From Lachnospiraceae bacterium (GTDB taxonomy: Bacteria; Bacillota; Clostridia; Lachnospirales; Lachnospiraceae), in assembly GCA_910575155.1 (NCBI GenBank), contig CAJTDX010000011.1:1-64000 (forward strand): a DNA stretch of 64,000 nt. Direction: 5' to 3'. The notes beneath the pieces were generated by a model. The model searched no databases, was not told the DNA's origin, and worked only from the letters and a program-made list of their open reading frames with translations. The position numbers were made by a program, and so were the translations under genes. The stretch's first letter is position 1, and every line of letters begins with the position of its first letter. Below, in pieces: positions 28,256-38,800 of the stretch.

Positions 28256-30148
28256 ATGGAACATTTTTCAGATTTGGATATGTACTATCTGGGTCAGGGG
28301 ACCCATTATGATATTTATAAGAAACTAGGAGCGCATCCCGCAAAAGAAAAAGGCAAGGCTGGAGTGTATTTTGCAGTATGGGCGCCCAACGCCCGAAAAG
28401 TGTCGGTAATTGGAACGTTTAATGACTGGAAAGAAGATGCTGACGAGATGGAGCGGCTTGAGCCAATGGGAATTTTTGAACTTTTTGTACCAGGCGCCGC
28501 AGTGGGGGATTTGTACAAGTTTTACATTGAAACAGCGGAGGGGCAGCAGCTTTATAAGGCTGATCCTTATGCAAATTATGCGGAACTCAGGCCAGGTACT
28601 GCTTCCAGAGTAGCGGATATTAGTAATTTTGAATGGACTGACACGAAGTGGATGGAGAAACGCCAGGCATGTGCAGATGTCCATAGTCAGCCGATGGCAA
28701 TTTATGAAGTGCATCCGGGTTCCTGGATGCGTCATCCCGGAAGAGACGACGAAGGATTTTATACGTATCGGGAGTTTGCTGAGAGACTTGCCGAATATGT
28801 CAGGGAAATGGGTTATACGCATGTGGAATTAATGGGAATCTCAGAATATCCCTTTGACGGTTCCTGGGGCTATCAGGTAACAGGCTATTATGCCCCCACT
28901 TCAAGGTATGGAACACCGGAGGATTTTGCCTATTTGGTAGATTATCTGCACAAAAACAATATAGGTGTGATTCTCGACTGGGTTCCGGCACATTTTCCAA
29001 GAGATGCCCATGGACTTGCAGAGTTTGACGGAAGCTGCCTGTATGAATATGCAGATCCCAAGAAAGGAGAACATCCGGACTGGGGTACGAAGATTTTTGA
29101 TTATGGCAAAACCGAGGTGAAAAATTTCCTGATCGGCAGCGCGCTGATGTGGATTGAGCATTATCATATTGACGGTCTGCGGGTCGACGCCGTCGCTTCC
29201 ATGCTCTATCTGGATTATGGAAAACAGGATGGTCAGTGGATTGCCAATAAATACGGCGGCAATAAAAATCTGGAGGCCATTGAGTTCTTCAAGCATATCA
29301 ATACGCTGATCCTGGGAAGGAATCCCGGAGCGGTAATGATCGCCGAGGAGTCTACGGCGTGGCCGAAGGTTACTGGCAAAGTAGAAGAAGACGGACTGAA
29401 TTTCAGTTACAAATGGAATATGGGCTGGATGCATGATTTCCTGGATTATATGAAGCTTGATCCTTATTTCCGTAAGGATAACCATAACAGAATGACGTTT
29501 GCTATGAGCTACAACAGCAGCGAGCAGTATATTTTGGTGTTATCCCATGACGAGGTAGTGCATTTAAAATGTTCTATGGTTAATAAGATGCCCGGAGAAG
29601 GCAGGGAGAAGTTTTCAAATCTGAAAGCGGCCTATGGATTTATGATGGGACATCCCGGCAAAAAACTCTTATTTATGGGGCAGGAGTTTGGACAGCTTCG
29701 GGAGTGGAGCGAGGAGCGGGAGCTGGACTGGTTCCTTTTGCAGGAACCGGAGCATCTGCAGCTTCAGACGTATTTCAAGGATTTACTGCATTTGTATAGA
29801 AAATACCCGGCGATGTATGAGGCGGACAGTGACTGGAATAATTTTGAATGGATTAATGCGGATGATAATTACCGCAGTGTCTTCAGTTTTACACGTAAGA
29901 GTAAAAATGGCAAGAATAATCTTTTATTTGTCTGTAACTTTACCCCGATGGAATGGGAAGACTACCGGGTTGGAGTTCCTTTAAAGAAACAGTATAAGCT
30001 GATTTTTAACAGCGATGAAAAGAAATATGGAGGAGAAGGCAAGAAACGTCCGTTGATTTATAAAGCGGTGAAGAAAGAATGCGACAACCGTCCATTTTCC
30101 TTTGCATATCCGATTCCGGCTTATGGAGTGGCAGTATTCCAGTATTAG
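28256..30148 (+). CDS. glgB: 1,4-alpha-glucan branching enzyme
   Basis: A 630-residue GH13 enzyme that makes alpha-1,6 branches in glycogen. An N-terminal CBM48 module (GVYFAVWAPNARKVSVIGTF then NDW) leads to the catalytic barrel: GSWGYQVTGYYAPTSRYG, the nucleophile region DGLRVDAVASMLY, the acid Glu in MIAEESTAWP and the Asp in VLSHDEVVH. The C-terminal beta domain ends PIPAYGVAVFQY. It starts 19 nt after the P-loop gene, with AACAGGAGTG upstream. No other glycogen gene is in the window. Confidence 0.94.
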   Translation: MEHFSDLDMYYLGQGTHYDIYKKLGAHPAKEKGKAGVYFAVWAPNARKVSVIGTFNDWKEDADEMERLEPMGIFELFVPGAAVGDLYKFYIETAEGQQLYKADPYANYAELRPGTASRVADISNFEWTDTKWMEKRQACADVHSQPMAIYEVHPGSWMRHPGRDDEGFYTYREFAERLAEYVREMGYTHVELMGISEYPFDGSWGYQVTGYYAPTSRYGTPEDFAYLVDYLHKNNIGVILDWVPAHFPRDAHGLAEFDGSCLYEYADPKKGEHPDWGTKIFDYGKTEVKNFLIGSALMWIEHYHIDGLRVDAVASMLYLDYGKQDGQWIANKYGGNKNLEAIEFFKHINTLILGRNPGAVMIAEESTAWPKVTGKVEEDGLNFSYKWNMGWMHDFLDYMKLDPYFRKDNHNRMTFAMSYNSSEQYILVLSHDEVVHLKCSMVNKMPGEGREKFSNLKAAYGFMMGHPGKKLLFMGQEFGQLREWSEERELDWFLLQEPEHLQLQTYFKDLLHLYRKYPAMYEADSDWNNFEWINADDNYRSVFSFTRKSKNGKNNLLFVCNFTPMEWEDYRVGVPLKKQYKLIFNSDEKKYGGEGKKRPLIYKAVKKECDNRPFSFAYPIPAYGVAVFQY

Positions 30149-30189
30149 AAAAATAACAGCGTATTTTTTGAACATACGCTGAAATAAGA

Positions 30190-30221
30190 AGAGCAGCGGC
30201 AGGTTAATTTGCCGCTGCTCT
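30190..30221. terminator. Convergent terminator between glgB and cbiK
   Basis: AGAGCAGCGGCA (30190-30201) pairs with TGCCGCTGCTCT (30210-30221), followed by GTTT on the plus strand. A second hairpin (CAGCGTAT...ATACGCTG, about 30161-30182) precedes it. The larger stem overlaps the last codons of cbiK. Confidence 0.75.
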
Positions 30222-30989
30222 GTTTAAATGTTCCAGGTAGATGTTTCGGATGCCCGCGTATTCGCCAAGCCCTTTGAGGTGGCAGATGACCTCGTAGCCG
30301 GAAGCTTCAAAAAGAGATTTCCAGGAGCTTTTCTGATCTCCGGCCATATCGTTATTGGCATGGTCTCCGGCTACCAGCATGAAGGGACAGAGATGTACCC
30401 GCTTCGCCGGAGTTTTTTTCACCTGAGCGATTAACGTCTGCAAATCCGGGTAAGCTTCTACAGTACCCATAAAAATATTGGGATATCCCATTTCTTTGAG
30501 CATATAGTCAAGGGCCGCATAAACCGCGTTGGCATGGTGCGAGGTGCCATGTCCCATAAGTACAAGGGCTTCGTCTGCAGGCAGAGCCGGATATTCTGAC
30601 AAGAGGCATGCCAGTGCGGTTCGGTGGTCTTCGGTGGTCGTGAGCAAGGGATCTCCGAACGTAACCTGCAGTCCGGGGGATGTATGTTTTAGAATCGTGC
30701 GTATCATGACCTCATTTTCCAGCCCGTTGATCAGATGGGTGGGCTGAACAATAAGCTCTTCGATGCCATGGGACGTGATTTCTGCCATAGCTTCTTCCAG
30801 AGAGGGAATGTGAAGGTTGTCCCGCGTCTGTAACAGGGAGAGAATCATTTTACTGGTCCATGCCTGGTAGAGCGTATACTCAGGGAAGGCGTCTCTGACA
30901 TCGGCCGCGATCCGGTCAATAGTTTTCTTTTTACTTTCCAGGTAACTGGTGCCGAAGCTGACAAGCAGTATGGCTTTTTTTCGTTTCAT
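30204..30989 (-). CDS. cbiK: Sirohydrochlorin cobaltochelatase, CbiK type
   Basis: A 261-residue class II chelatase that inserts cobalt into sirohydrochlorin in anaerobic B12 synthesis. It begins MKRKKAILLVSFGTSYLESK, and contains VQPTHLINGLENEVM, LVLMGHGTSHHANAVYAAL (metal-binding His) and LCPFMLVAGDHANNDMAGD (second metal-binding His), the signature of CbiK. The start at 30989 is supported by AAAGGAA upstream; an in-frame ATG at 31097 would extend past the promoter. No other cobalamin genes and no cobalamin riboswitch are seen here. Confidence 0.9.
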   Translation of the reverse strand: MKRKKAILLVSFGTSYLESKKKTIDRIAADVRDAFPEYTLYQAWTSKMILSLLQTRDNLHIPSLEEAMAEITSHGIEELIVQPTHLINGLENEVMIRTILKHTSPGLQVTFGDPLLTTTEDHRTALACLLSEYPALPADEALVLMGHGTSHHANAVYAALDYMLKEMGYPNIFMGTVEAYPDLQTLIAQVKKTPAKRVHLCPFMLVAGDHANNDMAGDQKSSWKSLFEASGYEVICHLKGLGEYAGIRNIYLEHLNRAAAN

Positions 30990-31044
30990 TTTAGGGATTC
31001 CTTTCTGAAGAAATACGTAGCAATGTTGAGCGGTATCCGGAAAA

Positions 31045-31073
31045 ATAGTAACATAGTTTACGGTCTTTATCAA
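31045..31073 (-). promoter_or_regulatory. Promoter of cbiK
   Basis: On the minus strand TTGATA (31073-31068), 17 nt, TACTAT (31050-31045), with TG one base before the -10. It supports the internal start at 30989. Confidence 0.65.
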
Positions 31074-31268
31074 TGACAATATGGTCTCAGAAGGCATTTT
31101 TCAAACACGCTCTGGAAAACCCCGGCAGAGTATGCTATACTGAGACACAATGAGATTCTGGAAAATTTTTGAACACAGCGGCCTGCCATTGGCGCGGCGC
31201 GGTTTCCATGAGTAGCACAACCGGAAATCAGGCATATAGTATAGGGATAGAAAAAATGGAGAGAGACT

Positions 31269-31946
31269 GTGGACTATAAACAGGAAATTTTTTACAAAAC
31301 CCCTCAGCAAAATATGTCTAAAGTGCCTTTTTATATGGCATATCCTATGCAGACCGTTTATATGGAAGAGTTGGAATATGCCAGGGATTTGGAAAAATTA
31401 AAGGGTATGTATCCCAAAGAAGTCCGTTCCATCCAGGAAATGGTAGAGGATGAATGTGATAAAATGGAATACGAAGGAAGCCTGATGTTTGATGAATATC
31501 CCGATCGTGTGATGGTGAACAGGATTGTAAACCGTATTTATGATTCTGCCGCGGACAGCCAGCCAGATCTTAACAGAACGGAAGTCGCGCAGTGCGATAT
31601 GGGACAGTATGAACGAGAGCAGTACGAAGAAGGTGCGTATGAGGAGCTTCAGGAACAGGATATGGAAGCAGAAGAGCTGCCATTAGAAGGAACACTGATT
31701 GCACAGCGCGGCCCTGGAGGTCCGGGATGGGGACCGGGAAGACCGCCGGGACCGCCGCCAGGAGGCCCGGGATGGGGACCGGGAAGACCGCCGGGACCGC
31801 CGCCAGGAGGTCCGGGATGGGGACCAGGAAGACCGCCGGGACCGCCGCCCAGAAATCCGGGACTGCATAACCTGATAGAAGTATTGCTGTTTAACGAGAT
31901 GTATCAGCGCAGATGCAGACATAAGAGATGCCGCCGCTGGTGGTAA
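31269..31946 (+). CDS. Gly/Pro-repeat protein with Arg/Cys tail, unknown function
   Basis: A 225-residue protein from a GTG start behind GGAGAGACT. Residues 1-90 are helical and conserved-looking (YMAYPMQTVYMEELEYARDL, then VRSIQEMVEDECDKMEYEGS). An acidic stretch follows, then three near-perfect copies of GGPGWGPGRPPGPPP, and a tail LFNEMYQRRCRHKRCRRWW. The N-terminal part resembles short proteins attached to spore or envelope structures, but no known domain is evident. The methyltransferase gene follows after 42 nt. Confidence 0.6.
   Translation: MDYKQEIFYKTPQQNMSKVPFYMAYPMQTVYMEELEYARDLEKLKGMYPKEVRSIQEMVEDECDKMEYEGSLMFDEYPDRVMVNRIVNRIYDSAADSQPDLNRTEVAQCDMGQYEREQYEEGAYEELQEQDMEAEELPLEGTLIAQRGPGGPGWGPGRPPGPPPGGPGWGPGRPPGPPPGGPGWGPGRPPGPPPRNPGLHNLIEVLLFNEMYQRRCRHKRCRRWW
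31712..31853 (+). repeat. Three 45-nt tandem repeats coding for GGPGWGPGRPPGPPP
   Basis: Three units of 45 nt differ by only a few bases. The unit is GC-rich compared with the surroundings. Confidence 0.85.
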
Positions 31947-31988
31947 CAGGCTTTGATGATATTCCAAAGAAAATGAGAAAGGGTTACT

Positions 31989-33221
31989 ATGGAAAAAATA
32001 GAGGAAATATTATATAAATATTTGAATGAGATGCTGGTACGGCTTATTATCAGTAATCCAAGAACCAGGACGGAGACTGTAAAAATCAGTCTCCGTCCCG
32101 TACTGATTAGAAAGAAACTGGTATTCCAGGCAAGCATTCAGCAGGAAAAACAGGTGTTTCACAAAAATCTTTCCGTACAGGAAGCCGTGGAGGAGATTCT
32201 TAAGTGGATGAAAAACTTCCGCCAGATGCAAATTTTTTCCACAAGCGGACAGGCGTCTGTTCTGGTGAGTAAAAAAGGAACGGTAACGATGAAAGAGAAA
32301 AAGACGTCTTCCTGTGTAAAAAAACAGGATTTATCCCATAATAGAAAGAAAAGATATATTTTGGATCCGGAACAGAAGGTGGATTTTCTTGTAGATCTGG
32401 GAGTACAGACAGGCGAAGGAAAGATTGTTCATGCAAAATATGATAAATTCAGGCAGATTAACCGTTTTCTTGAATTTATTGAAGATATTCTTCCGGAGCT
32501 TCCCAGGGACAGAGAAATTACGATTCTTGATTTCGGCTGCGGGAAATCGTATCTGACTTTTGCCATGTACCACTATCTGAAAAAACTGAAAGGATACCAG
32601 GTACATATTATCGGCCTGGATTTGAAAGAGGATGTCATCGCCAGATGCCGGATGCTGGCAGCATCATATGGTTATGAGGGTCTGGATTTTTTCGTGGGGG
32701 ATATTGCCGGTTATCAGGGCGTGCAGCAGGTGGATATGGTGGTGACGCTTCATGCCTGCGACACCGCTACAGATTACGCATTGGATAAGGCAATTCGCTG
32801 GGGCGCGAACGTGATTTTGTCCGTTCCCTGCTGTCAGCATGAATTAAACGGCCAGATGAAAAATGAGCTTCTGGGGCCGGTATGGAAGTACGGACTGATC
32901 AAAGAGCGGATGGCGGCGCTGTTTACAGACGCGCTCCGCGCCGGGATTCTGGAGAGCAAAGGGTATCAGGTACAGATTCTTGAATTTATAGATATGGAAC
33001 ATACTCCGAAAAATATACTGATTCGGGGGATAAAGCGGGGAACGGAAACAGGCAGCCAGGATTACCGCAGGATCATGGAGTTTTTGCAGGTCAATCCCAC
33101 ATTGGCGGCGCTGCAGGAAGGAACCGGCGAAGGGACAGGCGGTTCTTTTGCAGAACCTTTGGCACAGAAAGATACAGAGGATAGAGAAGAAGGAGACAGG
33201 GCAGAATGCGTAAAGGCATAA
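31989..33221 (+). CDS. SAM-dependent methyltransferase
   Basis: A 410-residue protein. The C-terminal two-thirds is a class I methyltransferase of the Methyltransf_32 type: motif I ILDFGCGKSYLTFAMYHYL (about residues 179-197), acidic motif II IIGLDLKEDVI, and VVTLHACDTATDYALDKAI with its HACD motif, then ILSVPCCQHELNGQ. The N-terminal 110 residues have no clear family. Related proteins are predicted RNA or protein methyltransferases; the substrate is unknown. The stop overlaps the start of the next gene by 16 nt. Confidence 0.8.
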   Translation: MEKIEEILYKYLNEMLVRLIISNPRTRTETVKISLRPVLIRKKLVFQASIQQEKQVFHKNLSVQEAVEEILKWMKNFRQMQIFSTSGQASVLVSKKGTVTMKEKKTSSCVKKQDLSHNRKKRYILDPEQKVDFLVDLGVQTGEGKIVHAKYDKFRQINRFLEFIEDILPELPRDREITILDFGCGKSYLTFAMYHYLKKLKGYQVHIIGLDLKEDVIARCRMLAASYGYEGLDFFVGDIAGYQGVQQVDMVVTLHACDTATDYALDKAIRWGANVILSVPCCQHELNGQMKNELLGPVWKYGLIKERMAALFTDALRAGILESKGYQVQILEFIDMEHTPKNILIRGIKRGTETGSQDYRRIMEFLQVNPTLAALQEGTGEGTGGSFAEPLAQKDTEDREEGDRAECVKA

Positions 33222-35731
33222 TTAAGATAGCAGTATTGCTGCTGGTATCTGCGGCAACCGTAGTTTGTATGGGTCTTTTTAATCAGCAGAGCCAGGTGGA
33301 TTTAACTTCAAAGATGGCGTCGGCGACGCTGCCGATGGTCTATTTAGAGCGGGATAATAGGAGAATCAACGAACTGTACGGGTATCGTCAGGAGATGGAC
33401 GGCACGGCGATGCGCGATACCATTACGCCTCTTCGTGAGGATTTGACGCTTCCGGTGATCATCAGGACCTTTCAGAACCAGATTGAGGGGATTTCGTATG
33501 AGGTGCGGTCTATGGACATGCAGCGCCTTATTGAAAATGGTGAAATCAGCGCTTTTTCTCAAAAAAACGGGGAAGTTAAGGTGGAACTGCAATTTGAAAA
33601 TATTCTGGAACAGGATACGGAATATGTGCTGATTTTTCAGGTGGTCAGTGATGGAAAGCCTGTGTATTATTATACCAGAATTATCCGCGAAAAAGATTAT
33701 TATACCAGGGAATCTCTGGATTTTGTAATGAAATTTCACACGCAGACCTTTGACAAGGCGCAGGCGGAAAACCTTGCAACTTATCTGGAACCCGACGGCA
33801 AGGCGGACAATACAACCTTGCAGAAAGTAACGATTCATTCCAGTCTCTCACAGGTGAGCTGGGGAGATTTTGCAGGGAAGCGTTTGGAGGAGCCGGTTCC
33901 TTCCATTAAGGAGATGGGAAGTTCCTATAATACCATTGTGCTCCGCTATGTGGTAACTGCGGCGGGAGACAAGGGGGAGGTTGAGTACTACAATGTGGAA
34001 GAGTATTACCGCGTGCGCTATAACAGTATCAACAGCCGCATGTATCTGCTGAATTATGAACGTAACATGAATCAGATTTTCCGCGGAGAAAACGGTATTG
34101 TGGACAACAACCGTCTCCTGCTGGGTATCGCGTCCGCAAATGTAAAATATAAGGCAAATGAAAAGGGAAATATTATTTCTTTTGTGCAGGAAGGGGAGCT
34201 GTGGCTTTATAACAGTGACAGCCATGAGCTTTCTCAGGTATTCAGTTTCCTTGACCCTGAAGGAATATCTGAAAGAGAAAACAATGGGCAGCATGAGATA
34301 CAAATTATGCGCATTGATGAGACTGGAAGTATGGATTTTGTAGTATACGGCTATATGAACCGGGGACATCATGAAGGCCAGACTGGAATTGGAGTTTATC
34401 ATTATGACAGTTTGGGAAATACGGTGGAGGAGGAATTATTTCTGCCCTCCAATCGCTCCTATGAGATGCTGAAGGCAGACTGGGGACAGATTTTTTATGC
34501 CAGCGACGGAAATATGTTCTATCTGCTGGCGGATGGAAAACTTTATAAGATTGATCTTTCTTCACGCAAGGCGGAAATTGTGATTTCGGAATTAAGTTCC
34601 GGAAGCTATGCGGTTTCTCAGGATGGAAGGTATATAGCCTGGCAGAAGGGGGGAGAAAACCTTACCAATACGCTGAAAATTATGGATCTGGAAGGGGAAG
34701 AGGTGCGTACCATAAAAGGGAAAGGCGCAGAGTATTTAAAACCTGTGGGATTTGTGGAAAGCGATTTTGTTTATGGAACGGTAAGAGCCAAAGATGTTGC
34801 GGCGGACCATGCGGGAAATTCCAGATTCCCCATGTATAAAGTTACCATTGCAGATAAAAATTCTAAAATCATTAAGGAATATCAGAAGGAAGGATATTAT
34901 GTGTCCAACGCCTATGTGGAGCAGGATACGATTTTCCTCAACAGGGAAACCAGGACGGAATATGGATGGACGCCCGCGGAGCAGGATACGATTAAGAATC
35001 AGCAGCTTGCCACCAACCGTCTGATTTCAGTGGACACCATGGTGACGGAGAAAAAACAGACCCAGGTTTTGCTGGCGCTTCCGGACCAGGAAGCGGAACT
35101 GGCAAGAAATCCTCAGGTAAAGGTTCCGCGTGAAGTGGTGTTGGAAGAAGAACGCGAAGTAGAACTTCAGACGGACAGGCAGGAGGAAAATTACTATATC
35201 TACAGCGGGGGAAAGATCCTGATGTCGACCTCTTCTGTCACAGACGCGGTTCAGCGTGCGGATGAAAACATGGGCGTAGTGGTTGGCGCCAGGCAGAAAT
35301 ATATCTGGCGCCGGGGAAGAAACACCAGTCAGCCTATGATCGGCCCGGGCACGGTGGATGCGCAGGTGCTCAGTGAAAATTCGGTAGCCCGCTGTCTGAC
35401 CTACCTGTTAAAGACGGAAGAACTGAGTATTGATGTGGAAGACCTGCTTGCCAGAGGAGAGACGCCCAGAGAAATTTTAACAGAGGCGCTTGCCGACCAG
35501 AAGGTGCTCGATCTTTCGGGATGCAGCGTAAACCAGGTGCTGTATTATGTGAGTCTTGGAACCCCTGTATTTGCCATGGTGGGACAGGAGGCGGTTCTCA
35601 TTGTGGGGTACGATGAGCATAATACCATTCTCTACCGTTCCGGTGAAAATGAAGCCAGAAAAATGGGACTGCAGGACAGCGACGCGTTTTTTGGAGGCGC
35701 CGGAAATATATTTTTGGGATATATCGAGTAA
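33206..35731 (+). CDS. Anchored beta-propeller protein with degenerate C39-like domain
   Basis: An 841-residue exported protein. Residues 5-25 are a signal anchor. Residues 300-540 show repeated strands of TolB-like propeller type (QEGELWLYNSDSHELSQVFS, then ADGKLYKIDLSSRKAEIV and VSQDGRYIAWQKGGENL). The last 120 residues resemble a C39-type papain fold: a Cys in VARCLTYLLK and the strand pair GTPVFAMVGQEAVLIVGYDE. In active C39-like domains a His stands where this protein has Glu (QEAVLIVGYD), so peptidase activity is doubtful. It is coupled to the methyltransferase gene and precedes the flagellar group. Confidence 0.7.
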   Translation: MRKGIIKIAVLLLVSAATVVCMGLFNQQSQVDLTSKMASATLPMVYLERDNRRINELYGYRQEMDGTAMRDTITPLREDLTLPVIIRTFQNQIEGISYEVRSMDMQRLIENGEISAFSQKNGEVKVELQFENILEQDTEYVLIFQVVSDGKPVYYYTRIIREKDYYTRESLDFVMKFHTQTFDKAQAENLATYLEPDGKADNTTLQKVTIHSSLSQVSWGDFAGKRLEEPVPSIKEMGSSYNTIVLRYVVTAAGDKGEVEYYNVEEYYRVRYNSINSRMYLLNYERNMNQIFRGENGIVDNNRLLLGIASANVKYKANEKGNIISFVQEGELWLYNSDSHELSQVFSFLDPEGISERENNGQHEIQIMRIDETGSMDFVVYGYMNRGHHEGQTGIGVYHYDSLGNTVEEELFLPSNRSYEMLKADWGQIFYASDGNMFYLLADGKLYKIDLSSRKAEIVISELSSGSYAVSQDGRYIAWQKGGENLTNTLKIMDLEGEEVRTIKGKGAEYLKPVGFVESDFVYGTVRAKDVAADHAGNSRFPMYKVTIADKNSKIIKEYQKEGYYVSNAYVEQDTIFLNRETRTEYGWTPAEQDTIKNQQLATNRLISVDTMVTEKKQTQVLLALPDQEAELARNPQVKVPREVVLEEEREVELQTDRQEENYYIYSGGKILMSTSSVTDAVQRADENMGVVVGARQKYIWRRGRNTSQPMIGPGTVDAQVLSENSVARCLTYLLKTEELSIDVEDLLARGETPREILTEALADQKVLDLSGCSVNQVLYYVSLGTPVFAMVGQEAVLIVGYDEHNTILYRSGENEARKMGLQDSDAFFGGAGNIFLGYIE

Positions 35732-35756
35732 AGTTTTTGCCTTTTGTTACCGAAAT
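35729..35756 (+). promoter_or_regulatory. Possible sigma-28 (SigD-type) promoter of the flagellar group
   Basis: TAAA at 35729-35732 (overlapping the previous stop codon), 16 nt, ACCGAAAT at 35749-35756; the SigD consensus is TAAA-N15-GCCGATAT. Six of eight -10 positions match. It lies 84 nt upstream of the DUF6240 gene. Confidence 0.45.
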
Positions 35757-35839
35757 ACTTAAAGACAGAAGCAGCATTTCATGATACAAAAATGCTTCTT
35801 CAAAAGATCAATGAGGATAGAGGATAACGAGGCGCGGAT

Positions 35840-38800
35840 ATGAGAGTAGATAACAGTAATTTAGCAGAAATTACCAATTCAGCCAATAGAGTGGAGATTA
35901 AAGGGAATGTTTCCATTCTCACAGAGGAAGAGACTGTCCGTAAGACTGAGCAGGATACGGGAAGAGTCGTCTCTGTGCAGCAGACGACGGTAGACAAACC
36001 CTTCTTTTCCGGGGATTCCCAATTGGAACAGATCCGCCAGGAGGCGGAACAGATGGAAACACAGCTTCTGCAGGATAAAATGCAGGTGGTATCGAACACC
36101 GTGACTGCAGCCGATTGCGGTAAGATGGAAGAGGAAGGATATTCGCTCAGCGATTCGGATGTGGACACAATTATTACAGTAACGGATAAAATAAAGATGG
36201 AGCTTGCAAAGGCAGGCGCAGATATCAGTGTGTTTGGCGATACGCCGGATGCGAAACAGCTCGAGAAGATGGCAGGAAGCGCAGGGGAGGCAAGGCAGTT
36301 AGAGGCAGCCATTGAGAATGCCGATCTTCCGGCTACGGAGGAAAATCTTGCCGATTGTCAGGACGCCATGCAGCAGGCAGAATCTCTTACATCCTGCAGC
36401 GATGAAGCGGTAAAATATATGCTGGACAACGACCTTGCCCCAACTGTGGAGAACCTGTATATGGCGCAGCACAGTACGGGCGGGACGTCCAGTCAGTCTC
36501 CTTCTGCGATTGAAATGGACGAAGGAATGAAAGCGCAGATCAGCCAGGTAATTACCGGGGCGGGGCGTGAGGTAAACGATACGACACTTTCCTGCAGCCA
36601 GTGGATGATTGAACAGCAGATTCCCCTGACGGCAGAAAATCTTAATTATGTTTTAGACTTGAAAAGCGCGGAATTTCCGCCGGCCGAAGATCAGGTGATT
36701 GGAGCTATGGCGGAGGCTATGGCGGAAGGGCAGCGTCCCCAGGATGCGGTGATTCTTGACGGTTACAGCAATACAGACCGTGCGCGGCAGGCAGCAGAGA
36801 CGATTGAACGCGCTGCAGACGCCGATCTTTGGACGGTGGTGGAGAAGGGCGCTCCTCTTACGATAGAGAGTCTTAAGGAAGCGCAGAACAGCGCCGGGGA
36901 TTTATCAGGGAAGGGACAACAGGCTGCGCACAGGAACCGTGAGATTCCGGATTATGCAAAAGAGGATAAATCTTTTCTTAAGGCAAAACGCCAGCTTGAG
37001 GAAATTCGCCTGATCATGACGGCACAGGCAAATTACAGTTTGCTGAGACAGGGAATTTCCATTGAGACGCAGCCTTTGCAGGAATTGGTAGATCAGCTCA
37101 AAGCACAGGAACATGCCTATTACGCCAGTCTGCTGAACCAGAACAATATCGAGGCGACGCAGGAACATACGGAGATTTTTGCTGATACTATGGCGAAAAC
37201 CCGGGAATTGCAGAATGTTCCTGCTTATGTTCTGGGAGAAGTACATACAGACCAGGACAGCGTGGATGAGATTCATGGGAAAGGGATTGCCAGACAGGCG
37301 CAGATGGAGCGCGCCGGGGAAGCCTATGAGACGCTGCAGACGCAGCCCAGGGCAGATCTGGGAGACTCTATACAGAAGGCGTTTCAGAATGTCGATGATA
37401 TATTAGAGGACCTTAATATGGAGACTTCTGAGGCGAACCGCAGAGCGGTAAGGATTCTTGCGTATAATCAGATGGCAGTCAATCCGGAGTCCGTGATGGA
37501 AATGAAAGCGGCAGACCAGAAGGTGCAGAACCTGTTCCAGAATCTTACCCCGTCTGTGGTGATGGAGATGATTCGGGAGGGTGTGAACCCCCTGGAGCTG
37601 AATGTGGAAGAACTGAATGTTAAGGCGGAAGAGATTAAGCATAAGCTGGACGCCGGAGGCGAGGAGAAGTTCAGCAAGTATCTGTGGAAATTAGAGCAGC
37701 GCCATGAACTTACACAGGAAGAGCGGGACAGCTATATCGGTATTTACCGGATGCTGAATCAGATTGATAAGACGGACGGAGCGGTAATTGGAGCGCTGGT
37801 GCAGCAGGGGGCGGAACTTTCCATGAAAAACCTTCTAACAGCAGTGCGTACAAACCGCAATTCTGGAATTAATGTGTCGGTAGACGAACATTTTGGCGGG
37901 GCAGAGACGGTGAATACCCAGGAGCTTAGCATTTCTCAGCAGATAGAAGCCGCGTATCAGACAGACTGCGCCAAGGAAGCTTTAAAATTTGCCACGCCGG
38001 AGGGAATGCAGCAGGCGCAGAAATCTGTGGAAGAGATGACGCCGGAAGAGCTGTTGTGGCAGCTTCGGCAGGCAGAAAAAGACACCAAGTCAGAAGAAGC
38101 ATATTATGAACATGAGATGGAAGAATTTTCTCAGGCGAAAAAAGCGGAAGCCCAGATTTTAAATATACTTTCCAGCCATGATCTGCCGGTGACAGCCTAT
38201 AATATTCTGGCGGCAAACCGGATGCTGCATCCGCGGGGAGGAATCTTTAAATCTCTGTTTGAGCCGCAGAATCAGGAAGAGGATACAGATATAGATTTAG
38301 AGCAGGTAAAGGAAGATATCCTTGAAAAGTTCGGGGAAGCGGTCAAGACGCCGGAAGAGATGGCAAAAGCGCATAAGAAACTTGCGGAGACGGCGGAGAA
38401 CGTTATGAAGACGATGGCGGATTCAGAGACCGTTACCAGCAGGGACCTGCGCGACATGAAAATTCTCCGTCAGCAGATCGCCCTCGGAAGCAGACTGGCG
38501 AAGGAAGAGCATTATGCCATCCCGGTACTGGTAGCGGATGAGCTTACCAATGTACAGCTTAAGATTGTGAGGGGCAAAGAAGAAAAGGGCAGAGTGGATG
38601 TACTCTTTGAAACGCCCAGGTTAGGAAAAGTTGCGGCGAGATTTCAGGTGCAGGGCGATGCGGCGAAGGGCTACATTGTTTCTGATTCAGAGCGTACAGT
38701 TCAGGCGCTTAAGAGTCAGGAGAATAATCTGAAAGAACAGTTAAGTTCAGAGGATCAATCATGGAATATGGATTTTGTCCACAGTGAAAGCCTGGATTTG

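Noticed and set aside
31683-31967. Ser/Arg-repeat frame on the minus strand at 31.7 kb
   Set aside because: It mirrors the 45-nt repeats of the Gly/Pro protein and lacks a start signal.
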